A stretch of 64,000 nt of DNA from Psychroserpens ponticola (GCF_023556315.2 NZ_CP116221.1:1809001-1873000), one strand, 5' to 3'. Shown: positions 18,144 to 28,499, counted from the stretch's first letter. Translations and numbers: made by a program. Notes: generated by a model from the letters alone, not told the origin.

Positions 18144-19316
18144 ATGAAAACCTCTATTTTATACATTGTTATCTGTATCCTTATTTTCTCTTGCAAAGAA
18201 AATACTAAAGTAGAACCTATACCTGTTAAACTTGATGGTTATACCATTTCTGGAAATGCTCCAGGAGTGTATAATGGTTTAAGAGCTTATTTAAAATCTA
18301 CTAACGAAAAAGGACTTTTAAAAAATCAAGACACTGCCATCATCATGAATGAAAAATTCATGTTTGAAGGAAAAGTTGATAGCATTGAAGCATGGTATTT
18401 AGAAGTCGATAGTTATGATAGTTCGTTTCCGTTTATTATAGACAATGCCAATTTAAGCATAGTCGTTAATAAAGATGATATTAGGAAATCTAAAATTGAA
18501 GGCAATCCTATTAACAATACCATAGCCGATTTTAATGCACAATTAATAAAGCTTAATGATTCGATTGAAAAAACGAGAGCGCGATATAGAGAGATGATTA
18601 ACAACAAAGAAAATGTTACTGGTATGTCACAAAAAGTTGCAAATTTAAAAGATGCCATTGCGTTATATCCTCATCAGTTTATCAAAAACAACAAAGACAA
18701 TCCATATAGTATGGTATTAATTCATACTATGATAAGAAGAAACACATCTAAAAAAGGCATGCTTCTCGAATCTTACGATGCCCTAAATGAAGCTCTTAAA
18801 AATTCAAACTTAGGTAAGCGAGTTGCTAAAAGCATACCAGATATTAGAAAACAATATGACATCATTGCTGCAACTCATATAGGGCGTAAAGCTCCTAATT
18901 TTTCAGCTCCTAATCCAAATGGAAAGATCATTGAATTAAATGCTATTAAAGGAAAGGCGACTTTAATCCATTTTTGGTCATCTTGGTATGGCGCTTCTAG
19001 AAGGGAAAACAAAAGATTAGTTCAGTTGTATGATAAGTACAATGATAAAGGGTTAGAGATGATCGGTGTTTCTTTAGATGGAAATGCAGATCAAAAACAT
19101 CCTAAATCTGATTGGAAAAAAGCGATTAAAGACGACCAACTTATTTGGAATCAAATCTCAAACCTTAATTACTTTAATGATACCATTTCTAAAGCTTATA
19201 GTATAAGGTCATTACCTGCATCATTTCTATTAAATAGTGAAGGTGTAATAATTGGTAAGAATCTTAACGGAAATTCATTAGACTCAAAACTAAAAGAGCT
19301 CTTAGAACTCAATTAA
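18144..19316 (+). CDS. TlpA-like lipoprotein with degenerate active site
   Basis: 390 aa, lipobox at ILIFSCKEN. Same layout as the preceding gene and clearly a tandem paralogue (YTISGNAPGVYNGLRAYLK, IRSLPASFLLNSEG), but the CxxC is replaced: FWSSWYGASRREN has Tyr-Gly-Ala-Ser. It cannot do thiol chemistry at that site and may be a chaperone, binding partner or decaying copy. The rest of the fold is well preserved, which argues against simple decay. Its stop overlaps the convergent rhomboid gene by 4 bases. Confidence 0.9.
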   Translation: MKTSILYIVICILIFSCKENTKVEPIPVKLDGYTISGNAPGVYNGLRAYLKSTNEKGLLKNQDTAIIMNEKFMFEGKVDSIEAWYLEVDSYDSSFPFIIDNANLSIVVNKDDIRKSKIEGNPINNTIADFNAQLIKLNDSIEKTRARYREMINNKENVTGMSQKVANLKDAIALYPHQFIKNNKDNPYSMVLIHTMIRRNTSKKGMLLESYDALNEALKNSNLGKRVAKSIPDIRKQYDIIAATHIGRKAPNFSAPNPNGKIIELNAIKGKATLIHFWSSWYGASRRENKRLVQLYDKYNDKGLEMIGVSLDGNADQKHPKSDWKKAIKDDQLIWNQISNLNYFNDTISKAYSIRSLPASFLLNSEGVIIGKNLNGNSLDSKLKELLELN

Positions 19317-19948
19317 AGTTTTCCCATTTTATGCATTACGAATAAAACGATTATTGGAATGGCTAGTAATCCAATCATTAACAAATCTGTTTCAAATAGT
19401 GAAGGCATCAAAATTAAAGTAACAACAAAGCCTCCAATTGCGCCTCCAAAATGAGCATCATGACCAATATTATCGTTTCGTTTTCTCATTCCGTAAATGG
19501 AATACAATAAGTACCCAATTCCAAAAACAAAACCAGGAATAAAAAAGTTAATTTGCATCATAGGATCTATTAATATCGCAGAATAAAGAATTCCCATGAC
19601 TGCTCCACTTGCTCCTACTGCACTATAATGATATTCATTCTTGTGAAAGTAGAAAGACAACAAACTTCCCATAATCAAACTACACACATAAACAATTAAG
19701 AAATTAAATTCTCCTAATTCATAAATAACACGGTCTGCAAAAAAGTAAAGTGTTAACATATTAAATAATAAATGCTGCTGATCTGCATGCAAAAACCCAG
19801 AACTAAACACTCTTATCTGTTCACCTCGTCTTATGCCACCTATGTTAAATTTATAACGCTCAAAAAAACTATAATCATTAAATCCCTTAAATGAGATCAA
19901 GACATTAGCCGCAATTATTACAATGGTTACTAAACTTAAGCCACCCAT
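19313..19948 (-). CDS. Rhomboid-family intramembrane serine protease
   Basis: 211 aa with about six transmembrane helices. The catalytic Ser is in GASGAVMGIL (about residue 115) and the catalytic His in HDAHFGGAIGG (about residue 165), with HADQQHLLFNMLTLYFF giving the conserved L1/TM2 His-Asn motif. It cleaves membrane proteins within the bilayer; the substrate is unknown. Convergent with, and overlapping by 4 bases, the TlpA paralogue. Confidence 0.92.
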   Translation of the reverse strand: MGGLSLVTIVIIAANVLISFKGFNDYSFFERYKFNIGGIRRGEQIRVFSSGFLHADQQHLLFNMLTLYFFADRVIYELGEFNFLIVYVCSLIMGSLLSFYFHKNEYHYSAVGASGAVMGILYSAILIDPMMQINFFIPGFVFGIGYLLYSIYGMRKRNDNIGHDAHFGGAIGGFVVTLILMPSLFETDLLMIGLLAIPIIVLFVMHKMGKL

Positions 19949-20004
19949 AAACTTTAAACATTAAATTATACATATATTTGCTCCTGCAAATCTAAGATTA
20001 ATAA

Positions 20005-20895
20005 ATGCAATTTCTAGTTTACATTTTAATATATCCATTTTTATGGTTCGTTTCAATACTTCCATTCAGGCTTTTATATGTCTTTTCTGATGGACTCTAC
20101 TTTATTCTATATTACATTGTTGGTTATCGAAAAAAAGTAGTAAAAGAAAACCTAAACCTTGTATTTCCTGAGAAGTCTGAAAAGGAAATCAAAACCATTA
20201 CCAAAAAATTCTTTCATCATTTATGTGATATGGTTGTTGAGTCGATTAAATCGATAAGCATTTCTGAAGAAGAAATGAAAAAACGTTTCGTATTCACTAA
20301 TATTGAAGAAGTACACAAAATTGAAGATGCGAATAAAAGCATGGTAATGATGTGTGCACATTATGGAAGTTGGGAATGGATTTTTGTGTTACAAACCTAT
20401 GTAAAATCTATGGGCTACGGAATTTACAAACGGATTGCAAACAAGCATTTTGACAAACTTGTTAAAAGCATAAGAGCTAAATACAATAGCTATCTTATTA
20501 CAACTAAAGAAGCGATACCTAGACTTATTGAAGCCAAAAATAATGGTGAACGTACTATTAATGGGTTTATCTCAGACCAATCGCCTAAGCTTCATAAAGC
20601 ATTTCATTGGAATGAATTCATGAACATTAAAGTTCCTATACATACAGGTGCCGAAATGTTAGCCAAAAAATTAGATATGGCTGTTATCTTTTTTAGTGTT
20701 AAAAAAATTAAAAGAGGGTACTACGAAACAACGTTTAAAACGATCACTATGGAACCTAACGAATATAAAGATTATGAGATTACAGACATCTTTTTAAAGT
20801 TGGTTGAAAAACAAATTTATGAGGCTCCTGAATATTATTTGTGGACGCATAAGCGCTGGAAACACAGAAATGACGTTCCGCCAGAATTTCAATAA
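20005..20895 (+). CDS. LpxL/HtrB-like lysophospholipid acyltransferase
   Basis: 296 aa. N-terminal hydrophobic segment (LVYILIYPFLWFVSILPF), then CAHYGSWEWIF, the H-x4-E/D-type catalytic motif of lipid A secondary acyltransferases in its flavobacterial form, and FISDQSPK. It transfers acyl chains to lipid A or a related lipid at the inner membrane. Divergent from rhomboid with 56 bp between; convergent with the downstream aminotransferase with 3 bp between the stops. Confidence 0.9.
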   Translation: MQFLVYILIYPFLWFVSILPFRLLYVFSDGLYFILYYIVGYRKKVVKENLNLVFPEKSEKEIKTITKKFFHHLCDMVVESIKSISISEEEMKKRFVFTNIEEVHKIEDANKSMVMMCAHYGSWEWIFVLQTYVKSMGYGIYKRIANKHFDKLVKSIRAKYNSYLITTKEAIPRLIEAKNNGERTINGFISDQSPKLHKAFHWNEFMNIKVPIHTGAEMLAKKLDMAVIFFSVKKIKRGYYETTFKTITMEPNEYKDYEITDIFLKLVEKQIYEAPEYYLWTHKRWKHRNDVPPEFQ

Positions 20896-20898
20896 ATC

Positions 20899-22404
20899 CT
20901 AAAGCTTAAACCAAGATTTTACAATAGTATCTTGAGACACATCATTCTTAACCTTGTGATGTACAAATTCATTATTTGTTCCTATATATTCATAATCTTT
21001 AGCCCATTCTTTATGGTTTTTAGCTAAGGACTTAATACTATGACAAACAAAATTCATTTCTTCATTTGTAGTTGTTGGATGAATAGACATGCGAATCCAA
21101 CCTGGTTTTCTCACTAAATCTCCTATAGAAATTTCACTTGTAAGTTCTTGACTTGTTTTTTGATCTACATGCAATAGGAAATGCCCATAAGTTCCTGCAC
21201 AACTACAACCTCCACGTGTTTGAATTCCGAAGCGATCATTTAATAATTTCACTCCTAAATTAAAATGTAAGTTATCAATATAAAACGAAATTACACCTAA
21301 TCGGTCTTGATGCTGACCAGCCAAAATATTTATATTTTCAATATTAGAAAGTTCGCTGAAAATAATTTTATTAAGCTCATGTTCACGATCAAGGATATTT
21401 TCAATTCCCATATCCTCTTTGAGTTTTATCGCTAAAGCCGTTTTTATAGTTTGAAGAAATCCTGGAGTTCCTCCATCTTCACGATCTTCAATATTATCAA
21501 TGTATTTGTGTTCTCCCCAAGGATTAGTCCAACTTACGGTTCCACCTCCTGGACAATCAGGAATCATATTATGATACAATTTCTTATTAAAAACCAAAAC
21601 ACCTGAAGTTCCTGGTCCTCCGAGAAATTTATGAGGTGAAAAGAAAATGGCATCTAGAGCCTGATCTTCATTTTTAGGATGCATATCTATATCGACATAA
21701 GGTGCAGAACATGCAAAATCTACAAAACAAACTCCACCATGTTTGTGCATTAACTCAGCAACATCATGATGAGGCGTTTGAATTCCTGTAACATTAGATC
21801 CTCCAACAATGGATGCAATTTTTAATGTACAATCTTTATATTGTTCAAGAAGAGTTTCAAGGTTTTTTAAACAAAAGAGTCCTTCGTCATCAGGTGGAAT
21901 CACTTCTACTTTAGCTATCGTTTCTAACCAAGACGTTTGATTAGAATGATGTTCCATATGCGAAATAAAAACCACTGGACGAATTTCATCAGGAATATTG
22001 GTGAATTTTCTTAGGTTCTCAGGAATTTTAAGTCCGAGAATACGCTGAAACTTATTCACAACGCCTGTCATACCATTTCCTGAAACGATTAAGACATCAT
22101 CTTCATTACAATTGACATGCTTTTTTATGATATGTTTCGCTTCATGATAGGCTTTAGTCATTGCAGTTCCAGATACTGTCGTTTCAGTATGTGTATTGGC
22201 GACAAATGGTCCGAATTCATTACAAATCTTTTCTTCAATAGGTCTGTATAAACGACCAGAAGCTGTCCAATCTGTGTAAATAATTTTTTTTGTTCCGAAA
22301 GGCGATTCAAACTCTTGATCTATACCAATAATATGTTGTCTAAACGTTTGAAAATGTTGTTCTAGCTTTGACTTTTTAGTAGTTATTACATTTGAATCAT
22401 TCAT
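20899..22404 (-). CDS. Class V aminotransferase / cysteine desulfurase-like PLP enzyme
   Basis: 501 aa. PLP-binding Lys is in FFSPHKFLGGPGTSG (about residue 255), with VDFACSAPYVDIDMH giving the cofactor Asp region and TRGGCSCAGTYGH a Cys-rich active-site loop like that of SufS/NifS-type enzymes. The family is present across Bacteroidota as a long form of class V aminotransferase. The substrate cannot be read from sequence; a cysteine desulfurase-like reaction is possible because of the Cys pair. Followed by a secreted protein gene on the same strand. Confidence 0.85.
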   Translation of the reverse strand: MNDSNVITTKKSKLEQHFQTFRQHIIGIDQEFESPFGTKKIIYTDWTASGRLYRPIEEKICNEFGPFVANTHTETTVSGTAMTKAYHEAKHIIKKHVNCNEDDVLIVSGNGMTGVVNKFQRILGLKIPENLRKFTNIPDEIRPVVFISHMEHHSNQTSWLETIAKVEVIPPDDEGLFCLKNLETLLEQYKDCTLKIASIVGGSNVTGIQTPHHDVAELMHKHGGVCFVDFACSAPYVDIDMHPKNEDQALDAIFFSPHKFLGGPGTSGVLVFNKKLYHNMIPDCPGGGTVSWTNPWGEHKYIDNIEDREDGGTPGFLQTIKTALAIKLKEDMGIENILDREHELNKIIFSELSNIENINILAGQHQDRLGVISFYIDNLHFNLGVKLLNDRFGIQTRGGCSCAGTYGHFLLHVDQKTSQELTSEISIGDLVRKPGWIRMSIHPTTTNEEMNFVCHSIKSLAKNHKEWAKDYEYIGTNNEFVHHKVKNDVSQDTIVKSWFKL

Positions 22405-22423
22405 TATTTAATTTTTTTTGTAC

Positions 22424-23521
22424 TTAAATCTTAATGACTTTCTTTGTTAATATAACACTATTTGAAACCATTTTCAAAAAATATAGCCCAGAATTTAAAT
22501 TTGAAACATCAATAGTATTCAACTTAGTTTTCATCAATTTTTTACCTGAAACATCATAAAGTTCAAAATAAAAGGATTGACCGTTTAAATTTTGAATTGT
22601 GATTGTATCTGAAGTTGGATTTGGAAAAATTTGAATTTGACCCACTAAAAAATCATCTAAACTTAAATTATTACAGTCGCCATTAAAATTAGCATTGGAA
22701 TCCACATAAATCCAGTTTACCTCACTATAATTTGCGTCGTCAACTTCAATACAGTCAAGATCAGGATTACCATTGGCTTGAAAATTAGTCACATTTGTAT
22801 TGTTCCCATTTTTCACATTTAAATAAGTAAGTTCATTAGTATAACAACTCAAATATGTCAGTAATGAATTATTTGATAAATCTAAAGTGGTTATATTATT
22901 CTGATGACACAATATTGTGTTTAAGTTTACACTGTTAGATAAATCTAAACTTTCTATAGTATTTCCTGAGCACCATAGTAATTCAAGTTGCGTATTATTA
23001 CTTACATCAAGAACTGGTATTTCATTATCATAGCACCATAACAGTCTTAGTTGAAGATTATTAGTGACATCTAAACTTACTAAGTCATTATTTAAAATAC
23101 TCAATCGGTCGAGATTTGGCAAACCACTTACATCAATTGTTGTTAGATAATTATCGTAAGTCCATACTTGTTCTAAAGCTGTATTAGAACCTAATGTAAG
23201 GTTAGTTAAATCATTTTGATAACAACGTAAAAGACGCAATTGTTGATTATTACTAACATCTAATGTTTGCAAATCATTAATATAAACATCTAAATGATCG
23301 AGAGCAGCAAAGTCTTCAATTCCTGTTAATTCTGAAATATTCTTTTCGCTTATATTTAAATACGTTACTGTATTAATCATTGCCGTAGGAACAAAGTCAT
23401 CCAAAGGCCCAGAATCTAGTCCTAAATCGATTAACGCTTGTTCAAAATTATCATCAGGAACAAATGTATTTTGGGAAAAGCAAAGGCTACTACACAATAG
23501 AATTAAAACAATAGATCTCAT
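22424..23521 (-). CDS. T9SS-secreted leucine-rich-repeat protein
   Basis: 365 aa. Signal peptide MRSIVLILLCSSLCFS, then repeated LRR-like units of about 21 residues (LDVSNNTQLELLWCSGN, LDLSNSVNLNTILCHQN and similar), ending in a type IX secretion sorting domain (IQIFPNPTSDTITIQNL ... GLYFLKMVSN). It is exported across the outer membrane and probably anchored or released. It lies between glmM and the aminotransferase on the same strand with 3 bp to glmM. Confidence 0.88.
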   Translation of the reverse strand: MRSIVLILLCSSLCFSQNTFVPDDNFEQALIDLGLDSGPLDDFVPTAMINTVTYLNISEKNISELTGIEDFAALDHLDVYINDLQTLDVSNNQQLRLLRCYQNDLTNLTLGSNTALEQVWTYDNYLTTIDVSGLPNLDRLSILNNDLVSLDVTNNLQLRLLWCYDNEIPVLDVSNNTQLELLWCSGNTIESLDLSNSVNLNTILCHQNNITTLDLSNNSLLTYLSCYTNELTYLNVKNGNNTNVTNFQANGNPDLDCIEVDDANYSEVNWIYVDSNANFNGDCNNLSLDDFLVGQIQIFPNPTSDTITIQNLNGQSFYFELYDVSGKKLMKTKLNTIDVSNLNSGLYFLKMVSNSVILTKKVIKI

Positions 23522-23524
23522 GAA

Positions 23525-24913
23525 TTATATATTTGCTATGTCTTTAATTTCAGAAATGATTTTATTAGCAAGTGCATCTGCTTCATTTTGTGAAGGTGCT
23601 TCCGTATAAATTCGAATAATTGGTTCGGTATTACTTTTTCTTAAATGAACCCATGAATCAGAAAAATCAATTTTCACACCATCAATAGTCGTTAAATTCT
23701 CATGTGCATACTTAGCTTCCATTGTGCTCAAAATACCATCGACATCTAATTCTGGTGTTAATTGAATTTTCTTCTTACTCATATAATAATTTGGATACGA
23801 CGCTCTCAAATCGCTCACATTCATTTTCTTTTCAGCCAGAAGACTTAAAAACAAAGCTACACCAACCAAAGCATCACGACCATAATGTAACTCAGGATAG
23901 ATAATTCCTCCATTACCTTCTCCACCAATTATAGCGTTATTCTTTTTCATAAGGCTAACAACATTGACTTCACCAACAGCACTCGCTTCATAAGTTCCGC
24001 CATGCTTTTCAGTAATATCTCTAAGCGCTCTAGTAGAACTCATATTACTTACGGTGTTTCCTTTAGTTTTACTCAATACGTAATCTGCACAAGCCACTAA
24101 CGTATATTCTTCACCAAACATCTCTCCTTTTTCGTCCATAAACGCCAAACGATCAACATCTGGATCTACAACAATTCCGAAATCTGCATGCTCTTTTACA
24201 ACCGCTTTTGATAAGTCGGTTAAATGCTCTTTAAGCGGTTCAGGATTATGAGGAAATTGTCCGTTAGGTTCACAAAATAATTTTACAGGATGTACACCTA
24301 AACGTTCTAATAATAAAGGAATTGCAATTCCTCCTGTTGAATTCACACCATCAACAACCACTTTGAAATTGACTTTCTTTATTGCTTCAACATTTACCAA
24401 ATCCATATCTAGAACTTCATCAATATGTAAATCGATATAAGCATCATTAATGGTTATTTTTCCTAAGCTATCAACATCAGCAAAGGTCATATCTGTTCCT
24501 TCAGCAAGTTTTAAAATTTTAGCACCTTCTTCACCATTCAAAAATTCACCTTTAGCATCTAATAATTTAAGAGCATTCCATTGTTTCGGATTGTGACTTG
24601 CCGTTAATATGATTCCACCATCAGCATGTTCCATTGGTACAGCAACTTCAACTGTTGGTGTCGTAGATAAGCCTAAATCAATCACATGAATTCCTAGACC
24701 AACTAAGGTGTTCATTACTAAATTCTGAATCATTTCACCAGAAATTCGAGCATCACGACCAACCACAACTCTGTAATTGTCTTTGTCACGTTGTTGCTTG
24801 ATCCATGTGCCATAAGCAGATGCAAATTTCACAGCATCAATAGGTGTTAAATTATCGCCTACATTACCTCCAATAGTTCCTCTAATTCCTGAAATTGATT
24901 TTATAAGTGTCAT
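23525..24913 (-). CDS. glmM: Phosphoglucosamine mutase
   Basis: 462 aa. Active-site phosphoserine loop TASHNPKQWNALK (about residue 103), metal-binding loop DPDVDRLAF, sugar-binding GEGNGGIIYP and phosphate-binding SNTEPIIRIY are all present. It converts glucosamine-6-phosphate to glucosamine-1-phosphate for UDP-GlcNAc and cell wall synthesis. This alpha-D-phosphohexomutase could in principle also be a phosphomannomutase/phosphoglucomutase, but glmM is the best fit in this phylum. Confidence 0.88.
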   Translation of the reverse strand: MTLIKSISGIRGTIGGNVGDNLTPIDAVKFASAYGTWIKQQRDKDNYRVVVGRDARISGEMIQNLVMNTLVGLGIHVIDLGLSTTPTVEVAVPMEHADGGIILTASHNPKQWNALKLLDAKGEFLNGEEGAKILKLAEGTDMTFADVDSLGKITINDAYIDLHIDEVLDMDLVNVEAIKKVNFKVVVDGVNSTGGIAIPLLLERLGVHPVKLFCEPNGQFPHNPEPLKEHLTDLSKAVVKEHADFGIVVDPDVDRLAFMDEKGEMFGEEYTLVACADYVLSKTKGNTVSNMSSTRALRDITEKHGGTYEASAVGEVNVVSLMKKNNAIIGGEGNGGIIYPELHYGRDALVGVALFLSLLAEKKMNVSDLRASYPNYYMSKKKIQLTPELDVDGILSTMEAKYAHENLTTIDGVKIDFSDSWVHLRKSNTEPIIRIYTEAPSQNEADALANKIISEIKDIANI

Positions 24914-24987
24914 ATATTGTTAATATTTTCAGCAAATATACCATTTCAAAACCGTAAATCTTAACTCACAATTCGTAAATTACACCT

Positions 24988-25590
24988 ATGAATTTTCTAG
25001 CCCATATTTACCTTTCAGGAGACAACAAAATGATTACCATTGGCAACTTCGTCGCAGATGCTATTAGAGGTAATAAATACAAAATACTATCTTCAGAGTT
25101 TCAAGTTGGTATAAAACTACATCGTCATATCGATACGTTTACAGATTCGCATCCTATTGTAAGGCAGAGCACCAAACGATTACACAAAAACTATAGCCAT
25201 TATAGCGGAGTGATTGTTGATATTTTATACGATCATTTTTTAGCCAAAAACTGGCTTACCTATTCAGACATTCCTTTAGATGTGTATATTGATGATTTTT
25301 ATGAGTGTTTGAAAGAACACCATGACGTCTTACCCGAACGCTTTCAGAAGCTCATGCCTTTCATGATTGCAGACAATTGGTTATTGAGTTATGCGGAAGT
25401 TGATGGCATACAGCGAGTTTTGAACGGCATGAATAAGCGCACAAAAAACAAATCTAGAATGCACCTAGCAACCAAAGAACTCAAAGAATTCTATTCTGAA
25501 TTTGAAGATGAATTTACGCGCTTTTTTGAAGAATTGATAGAAACCTCAAACACGAAACGTTTGGAACTCGAAAAAGAATACAAAATATGA
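24988..25590 (+). CDS. ACP phosphodiesterase (AcpH-like)
   Basis: 200 aa. Begins NFLAHIYLSGDNK and contains IGNFVADAIRGNKY and GIKLHRHIDTFTDSHP, the metal-binding His/Asp cluster of acyl-carrier-protein phosphodiesterases. It removes 4'-phosphopantetheine from ACP. Divergent from glmM and overlapping the next gene (Ggt) by 4 bases, hence co-translated. Confidence 0.88.
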   Translation: MNFLAHIYLSGDNKMITIGNFVADAIRGNKYKILSSEFQVGIKLHRHIDTFTDSHPIVRQSTKRLHKNYSHYSGVIVDILYDHFLAKNWLTYSDIPLDVYIDDFYECLKEHHDVLPERFQKLMPFMIADNWLLSYAEVDGIQRVLNGMNKRTKNKSRMHLATKELKEFYSEFEDEFTRFFEELIETSNTKRLELEKEYKI

Positions 25591-27281
25591 GAACTTATGT
25601 TGCTTTATTAATCCTACTATTATCGATTTCAGCTTGTAAAAAAGAACAAATACAAGTTCATAAAAAAAGAGGTCTCATTACAGAAAATGCTATGGTCGTC
25701 ACAGCAAGAAAAGAAGCCTCACAAATAGGAAGTGCTATTTTAAAAAAAGGCGGAAATGCCTTTGATGCGATGTTCGCAACAGAAATGGCGTTGGCAGTCG
25801 TATATCCTTATGCAGGGAATTTAGGAGGAGGCGGATTTATGGTTTACAGACTGGCAGATGGAGAAACAGGCGCTTTAGATTATAGAGAAAAGGCACCTTT
25901 AGCAGCTCACAAAACCATGTATTTAGATGAAAACGGCAATGTTATTAAAGATTTGAGTTCTGTTGGAGTACATTCAGTAGGCGTTCCTGGTACCATTGCT
26001 GGAATTTTTGCTGCTCATGAGAAATTTGGAACGCTTCCTATTAAAGATATCATGCAACCTGTTATTGAACTCGCTCAAAATGGTTTTATTATCACTGAAA
26101 AGCAGCATGTAAAATTAGAACATTATGATAGTATTATTCGAGCGGTTAACGGAAAAGACATTCTGTTTACTAAAAACATAAAAGTAAAAGACACTATTAA
26201 AAACCTGAAGCTTGCTGAAACACTAAAGCGAATCGTAACAAATGGAAAAGATGAGTTTTACAAAGGTGAAACTGCTAAGCAACTCATTACGTTTTTAAAT
26301 GAAAAAGGAACCATAATGACGCTTGAAGATCTAGAGCGTTATGAAGCAAAATGGCGAGATCCAATCCAGTTTAAGTATAAAGACCTGAATGTAATTTCTA
26401 TGTCACCTCCTTCAAGTGGTGGCTTATGTTTGGCTCAGATTATGAAGATGATAGAACCCTTCGATTTAAAATCTTATGGTCATAATTCGGTAAAAAGTAT
26501 TCAAGTGATGGTGGAAGCAGAACGTCGTGCTTATGCAGACCGAAGTTACTTTTTAGGAGATCCCGATTTTGTGGACATTCCGACTAAAAAACTATTAAGT
26601 GATGCGTATTTAAGTAAACGTATGGACAATTTTTCGTTTGAAAAACCAACACCTTCAGACTCTATTTCCTATGGAGAAATCTTAGGCTACGAAAGTGAAG
26701 AAACGACGCACTACTCTATTGTTGATCCGTTTGGAAATGCAGTTTCAGTAACCACCACATTAAATAGTGGCTATGGTTCTAAACTATATGTTGATACACT
26801 CGGATTCTTTTTGAACAACGAAATGGATGATTTCAGCAGCAAACCAGGAGAACCCAATATTTACGGATTAATTGGAGGAAAAGCCAATAGTATTGCTCCA
26901 GAAAAACGCATGCTAAGTGCTATGACTCCTACAATAGTTGAAAAAAACGGAGAACTGTTTATGGTTTTAGGAACACCAGGAGGTTCTACAATTATAACTT
27001 CCGTATTACAAACCATTTTAAATGTGGTAGAATTTGATATGACAATGCAAGACGCTGTTGATGCGCCTCGATTACATCACCAGTGGCTACCAGATCATAT
27101 TCGGATGGAAGTCGATTTATTTTCCGAAGAACTAAAGCAACAATTAGAAGCCAAAGGTTATGATATTAATGAAGCCTCTGCACCTATTACTGCAAGAGTT
27201 GAAGCTATTTTAGTGTTAGAAAGCGGGAAACTCGAGGGAGGAGCCGATTATAGAGCTGACGATACTGCAATCGGATTTTGA
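25587..27281 (+). CDS. ggt: Gamma-glutamyltransferase (glutathione hydrolase)
   Basis: 564 aa with a lipobox LSISACKKE. The self-processing Thr nucleophile is in ETTHYSIVDPFGNAVSVTTTLN (split here: EETTHYS then VTTTLN), and GGKANSIAPEKRMLSAMTPT plus GTPGGSTIITSVLQ give the glutamate-binding loop. It transfers or hydrolyses gamma-glutamyl groups in the periplasm. It is the last ordinary chromosomal gene before the integron-like array. Confidence 0.93.
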   Translation: MRTYVALLILLLSISACKKEQIQVHKKRGLITENAMVVTARKEASQIGSAILKKGGNAFDAMFATEMALAVVYPYAGNLGGGGFMVYRLADGETGALDYREKAPLAAHKTMYLDENGNVIKDLSSVGVHSVGVPGTIAGIFAAHEKFGTLPIKDIMQPVIELAQNGFIITEKQHVKLEHYDSIIRAVNGKDILFTKNIKVKDTIKNLKLAETLKRIVTNGKDEFYKGETAKQLITFLNEKGTIMTLEDLERYEAKWRDPIQFKYKDLNVISMSPPSSGGLCLAQIMKMIEPFDLKSYGHNSVKSIQVMVEAERRAYADRSYFLGDPDFVDIPTKKLLSDAYLSKRMDNFSFEKPTPSDSISYGEILGYESEETTHYSIVDPFGNAVSVTTTLNSGYGSKLYVDTLGFFLNNEMDDFSSKPGEPNIYGLIGGKANSIAPEKRMLSAMTPTIVEKNGELFMVLGTPGGSTIITSVLQTILNVVEFDMTMQDAVDAPRLHHQWLPDHIRMEVDLFSEELKQQLEAKGYDINEASAPITARVEAILVLESGKLEGGADYRADDTAIGF

Positions 27282-27320
27282 TTTGTAGATTATTTTCTCT
27301 ATTTTTCAATTTAAAATTTT

Positions 27321-28496
27321 ATGAAAAATCGACCAGAAATACATTTAATTAAATTCTATTATAAAGAGAAGCATCAAATAGGGATTAAATTTAAATACAA
27401 CAAAATACTAATAGATGTTGCCAAATCTATTCCATCTTCAAAATGGAATCAAATAGTTATGTTATGGCACCTTCCCTATACTACAAAAAACCTTGATTTG
27501 ATTCGGTATTATTTTAAAGATTATGCATTCATAAATGAGAATGCATTAGGATTACAGGCAAAGCAAAAGAAAAGTATGCCTAAAACTGAAAGAAAATTAA
27601 ACGAAGAGCAAAAAATAGTACTTAATAATTATTATAAATACTTAAGAGGGAAACGCTATAGTGATAGTACAGTAAAAAATTACACATTTCAAATTGCTGA
27701 TTTTATTGATTACCATAGAGAGAAACAAATTCAAGATTTATGCAATAGAGATGTCGAATTATTTATAGAAGATGTTTTTATAAAGCGAAAACTAAGTATT
27801 AGTGTTCAACGACAATTTATAAGTGCATTAAAATTATTTATTGTTTTTGATAAATCGACACAAATTGAAGACATAGAATTAGTACGACCAAAGCGAGATA
27901 AAGTATTACCAACAGTTCTATCACAAAATGAGGTAATTGAATTAATAGCGAAAACAAAAAATTTAAAGCATAGAACCATTATTGCATTATTATATTCGGC
28001 AGGATTAAGAATAAGCGAACTCATAAATTTAAAAATTGATGATATAAATATTAACCGAAAGCAGTTTATTATTAAAAAAGCCAAAGGCAGAAAAGACAGA
28101 TATGCACCTTTAGCTGAGCATTTATTACCACTATTAAGAAATTATATGATCACCTATGAACCAGAAACCTATCTTATAGAAGGAAAGCCAGGTTTTAAAT
28201 ATAGTTCAAGTAGTGTGAGTAAATTTTTGCATAAAGCAGCTTCACAATGCCGTTTAAAAGTTCGTGTTACACCACATACATTACGACATAGTTATGCAAC
28301 ACACTTATTAGAAAATGGTGTAGGGCTGCGACATATTCAATCGTTATTAGGCCATGCAAAACCAGAAACTACAATGATTTACACACATGTAGCTAGGAAA
28401 GACTTATTAGAGATTCGAAGCCCACTAGATCTTGCTGTAGAACACTATAAAAAAACGGATAATCTGGAACAAAAGTTCAAGATATCGGAAAAATAG
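27321..28496 (+). CDS. Tyrosine recombinase, IntI/Xer-like, of the integron-like array
   Basis: 391 aa. An N-terminal arm-like extension (about 1-85, with WNQIVMLWHLPYTT) precedes the SAM-like core-binding domain (about 95-180) and the catalytic domain. Catalytic residues: Arg230 (AGLRISEL), Lys255 (KAKGRKDR), His319/Arg322 (TPHTLRHS), His345 (LLGHAKPETT), Tyr354 (MIYTHV). The start of the catalytic domain (VLPTVLS-x2-EV) and the end (RSPLDL) resemble integron integrases, but the approximately 30-residue IntI insertion with ALxRKYP and W..WVFP is absent between Lys255 and the HxxR box. It is co-directional with the cassettes and its stop is 37 bp from the attI-like point. It is the likely enzyme that inserts and excises the cassettes. 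Confidence 0.9.
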   Translation: MKNRPEIHLIKFYYKEKHQIGIKFKYNKILIDVAKSIPSSKWNQIVMLWHLPYTTKNLDLIRYYFKDYAFINENALGLQAKQKKSMPKTERKLNEEQKIVLNNYYKYLRGKRYSDSTVKNYTFQIADFIDYHREKQIQDLCNRDVELFIEDVFIKRKLSISVQRQFISALKLFIVFDKSTQIEDIELVRPKRDKVLPTVLSQNEVIELIAKTKNLKHRTIIALLYSAGLRISELINLKIDDININRKQFIIKKAKGRKDRYAPLAEHLLPLLRNYMITYEPETYLIEGKPGFKYSSSSVSKFLHKAASQCRLKVRVTPHTLRHSYATHLLENGVGLRHIQSLLGHAKPETTMIYTHVARKDLLEIRSPLDLAVEHYKKTDNLEQKFKISEK

Positions 28497-28499
28497 CAA

